Assembly: GCF_000262465.1 (NCBI RefSeq)
Contig: NZ_CM001489.1
Coordinates: 2,662,597-2,726,596, forward strand
Reading direction: 5' to 3'
Origin: Frankia sp. QA3
GTDB lineage: Bacteria > Actinomycetota > Actinomycetes > Frankiales > Frankiaceae
DNA length: 64,000 nt
Shown: piece after piece, positions 35,604 through 45,633 of the stretch
Layout of the letters: each line of letters begins with the position of its first letter
Position numbering within the stretch: the first letter of the stretch is position 1
Made by a program: the position numbers and the translations under genes
Notes under the pieces: generated by a model
Database searches by the model: none
What the model was told of the DNA's origin: nothing
The model's input: the letters and a program-made list of their open reading frames with translations, nothing else

Positions 35604-36602
35604 TCAGCCTCTTCTCGCAGTACGGCCGGCGGCGCCGAACGACACCAGGATCGGGTCGCCCGCGGGGATGGTCACGTCGTCGTCGATCTCTATGTCCTCC
35701 ACGGCGAACCGCAGCGGCATGTTGACCAGCGGCGCCTGCCAGCGCAGGGTCTCCTCCGTGACGTCCTCCCAGGTCGCCTCGCCGGAACGGACCATGGCGA
35801 GCTGGTCAGGCTGGGTGAGCATGGCGTAGACGGCGTGGTCGAGCAGGTTGACCGTGGTCTCATGCCCGGCGGTGAACGCCAGCAGCAGGGTGTCGATCAG
35901 CTCGCGCTCGGTCAGCCCGTCCCCGCCCTCCCGGACGGTGATCAGTGACGTGGTGAGGTCCTCGCCGGGGTCGGCGCGCTTGATCTCCAGCAGCGTGGCC
36001 ATGGTGTCGTACAGCGCCACGACGTTGGCCTCCGCCTCCTCGGGCGTCAGCGTGGTGTCGAAGATGCCGTGGACCAGGCGCAGCAGCGTGGGACGCAGGT
36101 CCTCGGGGATGCCCAGCAACTCGCTGATCACCTGGGTCGGCAGCGCATACGCAAACGAAGCCCGCAGGTCGACCGGCCTGCCGTACCGTCCGGCCTCGGC
36201 CATGTCGTCGAGGAGGTCGGCGGTGATCTGTTCGACACGCGGGCGCAGGACGGCGGTGCTGCGGGCGTTGAAGGCCTTCACGACCAGCTTCCGCAGCCGC
36301 GAGTGCTCCGTGCCGTAGGCGGTCATCATGTTGCGGTCGGCCACCCAGATCGCCAGCGACCAGGTCTTCGCCAGCTCGCCCTCGCCGTTCTCCCAGGCCG
36401 GCCAGTGCTGGTAGCTGTCGCGAGAGACACGTGGGTCGGTCAGCAGGCGCTTGATCAGGGTGTAGCCGGTGATCATCCACGCGATGACGCCCCCGGGGAG
36501 CTGTACCTGGGTCGCGTGGCCGCGCGCGCGCAGCATGGCGGCCTCGGCGTGCACGTCACGGCCGGTCGGGTCGATCGCGTACGGGCAGGTGTGGATTTCC
36601 AT
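35604..36602 (-). pseudogene. cytochrome P450 truncated before the heme-binding loop
   Basis: The start ATG 36602 follows TTGGGAGACAATCAG. The P450 fold is recognisable: the C-helix region GTEHSRLRKLVVKAF, the I-helix oxygen-binding motif LLLAFTAGHETTVNLLDHA, and the K-helix ExxR (EETLRW) followed by the beta-sheet (NMPLRFAVEDIEIDDDV). The frame then ends in PILVSFGAAGRTARRG. The FxxGxxxCxG heme-ligating loop and the L-helix, about 70 residues, are missing. Without the cysteine ligand it cannot bind heme in the normal way. The stop joins directly to the next gene's start, so a deletion has removed the end. Confidence 0.85.
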
Positions 36603-36629
36603 CTGATTGTCTCCCAACGGATAGCTCCG

Positions 36630-37394
36630 TCAGCTCGGGGTCGCGGCCAAGCCGTGACCGAGGCCGCCGTCCACGGTGAACTCGCTGCCGGTGGTGAAGG
36701 TGGCGTCGAACCCCAGGAACAGCACCGCCTGCGCGACCTCCGCCATGGTTCCGTGCCTCTTCATCGGCGTGATCGCGTCACCGACGGCGGTGAAAGCGGC
36801 ACGGTCGGCCTCGGCGATACCGGCGATACCCATCGACGGGGTGTCGATGAATCCGGGTTTGACGGCGTTCACCCGGATGCCACGCGGTAGCAACTCCGTG
36901 GCGAATCCCTTGACGAACGCACGGACCGCGGCCTTCGCCCCGGCGTAGTGCGTCATGCCGACGTTGCCGGTGTCGTTGGCAACCGACGTGGTGAACACGA
37001 ACGAACCACCGTCGCGCAGGAGCGGCGCGAGCCTCTGCACGGTGAAGAACGCGCCCCTGGCGTTCACGTCGAAGGTCCTGTCGTAGGACTCGGGCGTCAC
37101 CTGCGCGAAGGGCTCGAGTACCGCGTGGCCCACGTTGACGTGCACGAAGTCCACCGTCCCCAGCCGGTCCTCCACGATCTTGGCCAGCTCGTCGATCTGC
37201 GCCAGGTCCGCCGCATCCGAACGGATCATGTGCGCTGCGTCACCGAGCTCGGCCCGGGCCTTGTCGATGTTGTCCGCGTTGAGACCGGTGAGCACCACCT
37301 CGGCGCCGCCGGCGAGCAGCTCGTCGACGACGGCCCGGCCCATCCCGTGCGTTCCTCCGGTGACCACTGCTCTTCTACCCGAATACTTGCCCAT
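36630..37394 (-). CDS. short-chain dehydrogenase/reductase
   Basis: 254 residues, complete. The N-terminal cofactor motif is TGGTHGMG (residues 12-19). The catalytic set is an SFVFTTSVAN segment (Ser) and THYAGAKAAVRAF (Tyr-xxx-Lys, about residues 147-151). Additional SDR features are NVGHAVLEPF and VNAVKPGFIDTP. The acidic residue after the second strand is replaced by the neutral GLNADN, which is compatible with NADP+. It could be a ketoreductase acting on the polyketide intermediate. It lies between the P450 fragment and the PKS remnant, in the same direction. Confidence 0.93.
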   Translation of the reverse strand: MGKYSGRRAVVTGGTHGMGRAVVDELLAGGAEVVLTGLNADNIDKARAELGDAAHMIRSDAADLAQIDELAKIVEDRLGTVDFVHVNVGHAVLEPFAQVTPESYDRTFDVNARGAFFTVQRLAPLLRDGGSFVFTTSVANDTGNVGMTHYAGAKAAVRAFVKGFATELLPRGIRVNAVKPGFIDTPSMGIAGIAEADRAAFTAVGDAITPMKRHGTMAEVAQAVLFLGFDATFTTGSEFTVDGGLGHGLAATPS

Positions 37395-37550
37395 TCGCTT
37401 GTCCTCCCAGCAAGATGGTGGCCGAGAAATGGCCCGAGGCGCCGCACGACGAACGCTAGTCCAACCCGGAATCGGGCCTTACTTTCTGCCAGCACCCGGC
37501 GGTCATCGCGCGCTCCGACCCGGCGGTGACCGCGCTATTACCGCGATGTG

Positions 37551-39339
<1,789 letters not shown>

Positions 39340-39364
39340 GCCAGCCTGACCCGCCGCGTCGCGT

Positions 39365-39892
39365 TCAGGCCGCGATCCGCCGGTAGCCGCCGCCGAAGTA
39401 CAGCAGCGCGTCGTCGGTGGATCCGCGACTCAGGCTCTCCACCGAGCCGAGGAAGACGGTGTGGTCGCAGGCCGCGTGCATGTCGACAACCTCGCATTCA
39501 AGCCAGGCCACGGCGCCCAGGAGGAGGGGCACGCCTGTGCGCGGTCCCGCCTGCCAGTCCACGCCATCGAACTGGGTGGGCCCCAGCGGGCGGAACTTGT
39601 CGGCGAAGAACGCGGCCTGATCGCGCTGGCCGGACGCCAGGATCGAAACACCGAACCGGCGCTCCGTGGTCAGCGCGCGGTGCATCACCGCGCTCTGGGC
39701 GATGCAGCACAGCACCGTCGGAGGTTCGAGCGAGACCGAGCTGAACGCGTTGGCGGTCATCCCGTGGACGTGGTCGCCACCCACGGTGAGCACGATCACC
39801 CCGGTGGCAAACCGGGACGACACAGAACGCATCGACGCCGGCGTCACCGCCTGCTCGACGAGCAGTTCCATGACTGGTGAGTCGTCAGTCAT
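39365..39892 (-). CDS. flavin reductase (NADH:FMN/FAD) domain protein
   Basis: 175 residues from ATG 39892, preceded by GGAAGGA with good spacing. The flavin reductase-like split-barrel pattern is clear: SMRSVSSRFATGVIVLTVGG, then GMTANAFSSVSLEPPTVLCC, then FGVSILASGQRDQAAFFADK and LGAVAWLECEV. A C-terminal DHTVFLGSVESLSRG strand and FGGGYRRI complete the fold. This small component supplies reduced flavin to the two-component monooxygenases. Its likely partners here are the two acyl-CoA-dehydrogenase-like enzymes, both broken. The gene itself is intact and is the first of the minus-strand cluster. Confidence 0.92.
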   Translation of the reverse strand: MTDDSPVMELLVEQAVTPASMRSVSSRFATGVIVLTVGGDHVHGMTANAFSSVSLEPPTVLCCIAQSAVMHRALTTERRFGVSILASGQRDQAAFFADKFRPLGPTQFDGVDWQAGPRTGVPLLLGAVAWLECEVVDMHAACDHTVFLGSVESLSRGSTDDALLYFGGGYRRIAA

Positions 39893-40077
39893 TGAATTCC
39901 TTCCGATTCTCTCGACAAAATCTCGCAACCCCTGGCCCGGGGGCGACCTTATCCCTGGCCCGGCCACACCCACTCTCCGGCCGGTAACCCGCCGGACCGG
40001 GCGGATGGTTACCGGCCCATGACCCCAACCCGAAAATATGCGGGGCACACCGACCCCGGCAGAGATGGGACCAGCAG

Positions 40078-41607
40078 ATGAGTTCACCCACCGCCGAAGC
40101 CGAGCTCGAGCTCACTGAACCGACCATGCGGGGCTGGCTGTCCACCATCGGACTGGACGCCGTGTACGTCCGGGCCGAGGGCAATACCCTTTACGCCCAG
40201 GAGGGTGCCGAGGAGATCCCGGTTCTGGACTACGTCGGGGGGTACGGTTCGTTGATCTTCGGGCACAACAACCCGCGGATCGTGGCACGCGCACAGACCC
40301 TGCTGGCCGAGCAGGTCCCGGTCCACGCCCAGTTCTCTCGCCATCCTTACGCCAACGACGTGGCCCGCCTCCTCAACACCATCATCGGCCGCGAGCTCGG
40401 CACCGACGAGCCGTACTCCGCGATCTTCGCCAACAGCGGGGCCGAGGCGGTAGAGGTGGCGATCAAGCACGCCGAGCTCGATCGGGTGCTCAGGGCCGCC
40501 ACACTCGGCGAGCAGATCGCGGCCGAGATCACCGCGGCTCGCGCGGCGTACCGCGGGGACCCGGCCGAGTTCGACGGACTCGCGGCGGACGTCGCCGCAC
40601 ACAACCTCGCGGCGATGGCCACGCCGCCGGTGGTGCTGGCGGTGGAGGGATCGTTCCACGGGAAGCTCGTGGCCAGCAGCCAGCTGACCCACAACGAGGG
40701 CTTCCGCACACCGTTCCAGGCACTGAGCCGCACGGCACGGTTCATCCCCCTGAACGACGGGGACGCCCTGAAGCGCATCGTCGTCGCCGAGCAGGCCTTC
40801 CTGCGGAGCCTGGTGGTCGAGCAGGACGCGCTGTTGGTGGCCGAGCGGCCGCTACCGGTCTTCACCGCGTTCCTCGTGGAGCCGATCCAGGGTGAGGGTG
40901 GCATCAGGATGGTCACCGAGGAGTTCGCGGCCGAGGTCCAGCGGACCTGCGCGACGATCGGGTGCCCGGTGATCGTCGACGAGATCCAGTCGGGGATGGG
41001 TCGGACGGGCACGTTCCTTGCCAGTACCGCGATCGGCCTCCGCGGCGATTACTACACGCAGGGCAAGAGCCTGGGCGGTGGTCTGGCGAAGACCGCGGTG
41101 ATGCTGACGCGCACGTCGACCTACCGCCCGGAGTTCGAGTTCCTGCACAGCTCCACGTTCGCGAAGGATGCGTTCTCCTGTCATATCGCCCACACCGTGC
41201 TGGAGATGCTGGAAGCGGACGGTGGTGCCGCCTACGCCACCGCCCGCGAACGCGGAGACCGGCTCAAACTCGCGCTGGACGGCCTCCGAGTCGACTTCCC
41301 CGATGTGGTCAAGGACGTCCGCGGCCGGGGCCTGATGCTGGGCCTGGAGTTCCAGGACCAGTCGCACGCACCGGCCGACCAGATCCGCGAGGCGGCCCAG
41401 GCGGGGGTGTTCTGCTACGTGATCGCCGGATACCTGTACCGGCAGCATCGGATTCGGGTGTTCCCCACGGCGAGCGCAACGCACACCATGCGGTTCGAGC
41501 CCTCGATCCACCTGACGGACGCGGAGATCGGCCGGCTGGACTCGGCGATGCGCACCCCCTGCGCCCTGCTGCGTGAGCAGCGGGGAGACGAACTCACCAC
41601 GCTCTGA
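40078..41607 (+). CDS. class III (PLP) aminotransferase
   Basis: 509 residues, ATG at 40078. Predicted omega-transaminase. Motifs are YVGGYGSLIFGHNNP near the N-terminus, SGAEAVEVAIKHA (cofactor phosphate), VEPIQGEGGIRM and DEIQSGMGRTG (pyridine ring contact), and QGKSLGGGLAK with the internal aldimine Lys330. It is about 60 residues longer than usual, with an insertion after IKHAEL (about residues 130-185). It is divergent from the minus-strand cluster. In polyketide-alkaloid pathways such an enzyme aminates the aldehyde released by the terminal thioester reductase, and the adjacent PKS fragment carries one. It appears intact. Confidence 0.92.
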   Translation: MSSPTAEAELELTEPTMRGWLSTIGLDAVYVRAEGNTLYAQEGAEEIPVLDYVGGYGSLIFGHNNPRIVARAQTLLAEQVPVHAQFSRHPYANDVARLLNTIIGRELGTDEPYSAIFANSGAEAVEVAIKHAELDRVLRAATLGEQIAAEITAARAAYRGDPAEFDGLAADVAAHNLAAMATPPVVLAVEGSFHGKLVASSQLTHNEGFRTPFQALSRTARFIPLNDGDALKRIVVAEQAFLRSLVVEQDALLVAERPLPVFTAFLVEPIQGEGGIRMVTEEFAAEVQRTCATIGCPVIVDEIQSGMGRTGTFLASTAIGLRGDYYTQGKSLGGGLAKTAVMLTRTSTYRPEFEFLHSSTFAKDAFSCHIAHTVLEMLEADGGAAYATARERGDRLKLALDGLRVDFPDVVKDVRGRGLMLGLEFQDQSHAPADQIREAAQAGVFCYVIAGYLYRQHRIRVFPTASATHTMRFEPSIHLTDAEIGRLDSAMRTPCALLREQRGDELTTL

Positions 41608-41612
41608 GCTCC

Positions 41613-41656
41613 GTCCGGCCCGTCCCGGGCGCGCCACGACCCGGGACGGGCCGGAC
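41613..41656. terminator. bidirectional intrinsic-type terminator
   Basis: A perfect 17-bp inverted repeat (GTCCGGCCCGTCCCGGG and its complement) with a 10-base loop lies exactly between the convergent stops of the aminotransferase and the SARP gene. No U-tract is obvious on either side, as is common in actinomycetes. Confidence 0.85.
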
Positions 41657-43816
41657 TCACCGGTGGCTGAGCTGGAGGCAGCCCGCGGTCGGCTCGACGT
41701 CGAGCGTGAGTGTGGTCGAGTGGGGTTCACCGCCGCCCCAGTCCGGACGGCGTTGCAGCAGCTCCGGACGACCGGCGGTGACGACCACCATCAGCGGCAC
41801 CGTGTCGAGGGCCCCGGGCAGGCCCTCCACGAAGTTCAGCAGGTTGTCATCGGCCAGGTGCAGCTCGTCGATGAACACCACCATCGGCTGGTCGTGCACG
41901 ATCCGAGTGACCACCTCGGTCCACTCGCGTACCGTGGCCGCCCCCCGGTCCTGCGTGCACTGGCTGTCGTCGCTCTGCTCCACCAGCAGCTGGGTCAGGC
42001 CCGCCACCGCCCGCTCCATACGGTGCTCGGAGGCGTCCATCACCTCGCGGACCGTCCTGGCCAGCTTCTCCCTGACCAGCCCCGGCGGATCGGCGGGCTG
42101 GACCCCGCAACACGCCAGCAGAATCTCCGTGCGCAGCCCTCGTACGCCGGCGAACGCCCGGGTACGCAGCACCTGCAACGGCTTCAGGCCGTGCCCGGTC
42201 TGGCTCCGCACGCGGGACTCGAACGTCGCCATGAAGCAGGGTTTGCCGTTGCGCGGCAAACCCAGCACCGACACCAGGTGCGGCCTGCGCCGGTGGATCA
42301 CCCGTGACAGCAGGCTCTGCAGCACCACCAACTCGAACTCGAACTCCCGCTCCCCAGCCGCGTGCAGCACCGCACCTCGCAGACCCGCCACCCGCCAGCC
42401 GACGTGGGGGACACGGGTGCGCTCGAACGCGATCACCCCGGACGCCGCCAGTCGGGTCCGGTCGCACACGAAGATCTCGCCACCCTCGCCGTGCGAGACC
42501 AGGACCTGGCACTCCACCACCAGCGCGCTGTTGACCGGTGGCGCCGCGCTCGAGTACGCGGGGTAGAGGTCCTGCTCGTCCGGTGGGCGCGCGATCGTCC
42601 TACCGGTGGAGACCGCCGCCTGGAGCACGATGTGGTGCCCGCGCGGATCCGCCTCGACGCGGTTCCTGATCGCCATCGCCACCAGCACCGCGTGCTCGGC
42701 GTGCACATCGCGCCGGCTGTCGGCGGTGAACAGCGCCAGGTGGATCGCGCCGATCGAGGCCGCCATGGTGCCGCCGACCCGCTCCACCTCGCTGCGGACG
42801 ATCCATTCGACGTCCGCCAGCAAGTCGTCCGCGCTTCCGTCGTCGGCGCCGAGGGTTGGGCGTATCTTGACCTGGACCATCAGGGCACTGGCCTGTCGCA
42901 ACGCGATCGGGTCCGCGGCAACCGACTCGCCGGTCGGCCACCGGGGCAGCGACTCGGCCGCTGTCGCCGGCGCGGCCCGCGCCCTGCCCGCCTCCAGCAG
43001 CGCGCTCTCCCTCCGGACCGGCGGTCCCGACGGCTGGCCGGGCAACTCGAGGTTCGCGGACTGCGCAAGGATCGACTGCTGCAGCACCTGCAGCTCCCGG
43101 CCGGGGTCGAGACCCAACTGCTCGACCAAGGCGGCGCGGAACCGTGCGTAGACGCTCAGCGCGTCCGCCTGCCTTCCACAACGGTAGAGCGCGAGCATGA
43201 GTTGCGCGACCAGGCGTTCCCGGAACGGCTCGGCTTCGACCAGCGACTCCAGGTCGCCGAGCACGGTGTACTGCCCACCGCATTGCAGCTCGGCGTCAAA
43301 CCGGTCCTCCATCGCGACGAGGCGCGCGCTCTCGATCGGCGCCAGCTCCGGCCAGACAATGCCGGCCTCGACGAGGTCGGCCAGTACCGGGCCGCGCCAC
43401 AACGCCACTGCGTCGCGCAACAGTTCGAGCGCCTGGCGGGGCGCATGGTCGGCGAGCGCCTGGTGCCCCCTCGCCGCCAGGTCATGGAACTGGAACACGT
43501 CGATCTCGCCCGGGTCGATATTGAGCACATATCCTGGTGACCGGGTCTCCAGCGACACCTCGGACCCCGGCCGGTACGCCGACGCCAGGCTTCCACGCAG
43601 GTTCCACACCGCGTTCTGTATCATCTTACGCGCGGAATTTGGCGGATCCTGACCGGACCACAATGCGTCGACCAGCCGGGATGCGGAGACCACGCGATTT
43701 GCCTGCAACAGTAGAAGACCCAATGTCGCGCGCTTCGTTATCCCGCCGACTCGAATCGGCAGGTTGTTCTGACTCCACTCAAGCGGACCCAAGACCCGGA
43801 ACGGCATCTCCACCAC
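41657..43816 (-). CDS. SARP-family regulator with cyclase-like and degenerate ATPase regions
   Basis: 719 residues from GTG 43816; ATG 43807 (MPFRVLGPLEW) is a good alternative. The N-terminal OmpR-type winged helix (residues 1-95, RLVDALWSGQDPPNSARKMIQNAVWNLR) is followed by the bacterial transcriptional activation domain (about 100-245, LALYRCGRQADALSVYARFR, LGLDPGRELQVLQQ). Residues 310-490 resemble a class III nucleotide-cyclase-type domain (TLGADDGSADDLLADVEW, ASIGAIHLALF, LQAAVSTGRTI) but lack the metal-binding Asp motif. At about residue 520 a P-loop-like segment reads GLPRNGKP, with Pro replacing the essential Ser/Thr, while the Walker B (MVVFIDELHLADD) is intact. The protein ends soon after, so the ATPase domain is partial. 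It probably controls the adjacent cluster. Confidence 0.88.
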   Translation of the reverse strand: MVEMPFRVLGPLEWSQNNLPIRVGGITKRATLGLLLLQANRVVSASRLVDALWSGQDPPNSARKMIQNAVWNLRGSLASAYRPGSEVSLETRSPGYVLNIDPGEIDVFQFHDLAARGHQALADHAPRQALELLRDAVALWRGPVLADLVEAGIVWPELAPIESARLVAMEDRFDAELQCGGQYTVLGDLESLVEAEPFRERLVAQLMLALYRCGRQADALSVYARFRAALVEQLGLDPGRELQVLQQSILAQSANLELPGQPSGPPVRRESALLEAGRARAAPATAAESLPRWPTGESVAADPIALRQASALMVQVKIRPTLGADDGSADDLLADVEWIVRSEVERVGGTMAASIGAIHLALFTADSRRDVHAEHAVLVAMAIRNRVEADPRGHHIVLQAAVSTGRTIARPPDEQDLYPAYSSAAPPVNSALVVECQVLVSHGEGGEIFVCDRTRLAASGVIAFERTRVPHVGWRVAGLRGAVLHAAGEREFEFELVVLQSLLSRVIHRRRPHLVSVLGLPRNGKPCFMATFESRVRSQTGHGLKPLQVLRTRAFAGVRGLRTEILLACCGVQPADPPGLVREKLARTVREVMDASEHRMERAVAGLTQLLVEQSDDSQCTQDRGAATVREWTEVVTRIVHDQPMVVFIDELHLADDNLLNFVEGLPGALDTVPLMVVVTAGRPELLQRRPDWGGGEPHSTTLTLDVEPTAGCLQLSHR

Positions 43817-44113
43817 CCCAAGAAGGATAGCCCGAAGAATCAGGCATGGTTACCATAATATCACCCCGCCAACGAAGGAGGGACTTCCCGTAGCCGGCCA
43901 GTTCCCATCCGGGTTTCGACTTGACCTGGACTGGCTGATCTTGATGATCGCGAAGTGCCGGACGAGTCCAGGGTCGCCGCGGAGCAGTAAGGAGCAGCCC
44001 GCGGCGTTGGCCGCAGCGATGATCGAGCAGGTGCGGGCGGAGAACGCGGACCCTCGTCGCGCATGCCGATCCTCACAGCGTCGACCCAATGCCACGTGAG
44101 CGTCTTTGATCTT
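43817..44113. other. intergenic region upstream of SARP
   Basis: Mostly non-coding. It contains an 11-base palindrome (ATGGTTACCAT, 43846-43856) about 30 bp upstream of the SARP start and a TATCCT-like -10 on the minus strand closer to the gene, a plausible regulator site and promoter. I see no supported gene. Confidence 0.4.
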
Positions 44114-45460
44114 TCAGGACACCTTCTTGAGGACACCTGTCGGGTGGGCAGGGTACGCGAGATGCACCGGTTGCGGCGATAGTGCGGATCGGCGCGCCGG
44201 ACGGCAAGGCCGGCGGACAGGTCTCGATCGACCCGCGGCCCCGGCGGCGTCGCACCCTGCAGCACTGGTACCGGTGGCCGACCCTGGCGGTGGATACGGC
44301 GTGGCCCGCGCCCACGCGAGGAACGCGTCGGCGATGGGGACCGCGCCCAGGAGATGGCGCCGCGTACCCCACCACCGCACCGGCACGCCGAACACGTCGG
44401 CCTCATGGGTCAACGACACCGCCACCGCGACGTCACCGTTCGACCTCGCCGCGCCGATCGCGACCGCGGTCGCCGACATCGACAGGCCGGCGAGCAACGG
44501 CCCGGAGTCCACATCCCCACCACCCGCCACACCGGCCGGATACTCGCGGACCCCGACAACCCCGAAGCGGCGAGTGACGAACACCGACCGGAACCGCCGG
44601 TACGACGTGGGCGCGCCGGCGGGATCGAGCAGCGGCCAGAACCTCTGGATCAGGCTCTGGGAACTGCCCCGCGCACCGCTCACCCTCCGGCCGGTGACCG
44701 GATCGGTCTCGTGCGGGAGCAGCCCCGTGCCGGGATCCGCTCGCGCCCGCGCCCGGTCGACCCAGCGGGCGATCAGAGCGCTGTGGTCGGCGCCCGTCGC
44801 CAGGTCGGCGCGCCGCAACGCCGCCACGGCCACCACGGTGTCGACCGGTCACGAGCGCCCCGGATAGGCCGGCAGGAACGGCGAGGCCCCGGCGTCGAGC
44901 GCCGCGCGCACCGCCTCCGCCATCCGGTCCGCCGCCGCCAGACCAGCCCGCTCCCCGCCGGGCAGGCCCCCACCCGACGCCGACGGAGGCCAGCCAGCCG
45001 GCACCGCCAGGTCCCCGCCGCCGCGCGCTGCCAGGGCCGCGGACTGCGCCCGCAGCAGCAGCGACCAGCCCGCGTAGAAGACGCCGTACTCGGGCGACAG
45101 ACCCCGCTCGAACACCGCGGTGCCCGCCGGCGACGCCAGGCGGCCCAGCACGCGGGCCGCCTCCGCCCGGGCCTTCCCCGGGTCGCCGTGGCCGCCCGCC
45201 GCGAGATCGGTCAGCGCCAACCCATACAGCACGTTGGAAAAGAAGTACCCCTCGGGGAAAAGACGCTGCATCCTCTCCCCCGCCCCGTGATCCAACGCCG
45301 AACCCAGAAAAGAAAGCTCACCCCGCACCACGCCGACGTCATCCGGCGAACCATCACCGACCACGAACAGAACACGCCCCGTAACCGCGACAACCATCGC
45401 AGTCAGCGCCGACAATGCAACGAGAAGCCAGCGCACCCTGCGGGACCGGGGCGCCGACAT
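44114..45460 (-). pseudogene. membrane-anchored actinobacterial protein split by an in-frame stop
   Basis: ATG 45460 is preceded by GGGAGGTG. Residues 11-40 are a transmembrane or signal-anchor helix (VRWLLVALSALTAMVVAVTG). Residues 60-200 are helical, with LFPEGYFFSNVLYGLALTDL, then SPEYGVFYAGWSLLLRAQ. At 44849-44851 a TGA interrupts a sequence that continues in the same frame (AYPGRS*PVDTVVAVAALRRA). It then carries GTGLLPHETDPVTG, GARGSSQSLIQRFWPL and DVDSGPLLAGLSMSATAVAI. The uninterrupted protein would fit an uncharacterised alpha-helical (toroid-like) family that I have seen in actinomycetes but cannot name. The replaced codon was probably TGG. The two halves might be made separately, but a nonsense mutation is simpler. 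Confidence 0.7.
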
Positions 45461-45633
45461 CGTGGGCACCTCCCGAGTATCGATCCCGGTCCTGGAGCGT
45501 CCTCGCCTTCCTGCTGATGGCCAGGCATGATCAGGTGATGGGTCGAGGCGCCGGTGGCTGCCCGCCGCCCGCTGGGCCCAAGGCCCGATCACGACGGCAC
45601 TCCCGTCGCGGGATCGCCCCGTAGGCCCGCTTC

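Noticed and set aside
43850-44095. Possible PIN-domain fragment on the minus strand (SIIAAANAAGCSLLL)
   Set aside because: Only about 25 residues resemble a PIN domain and no other acidic motif or start is present.
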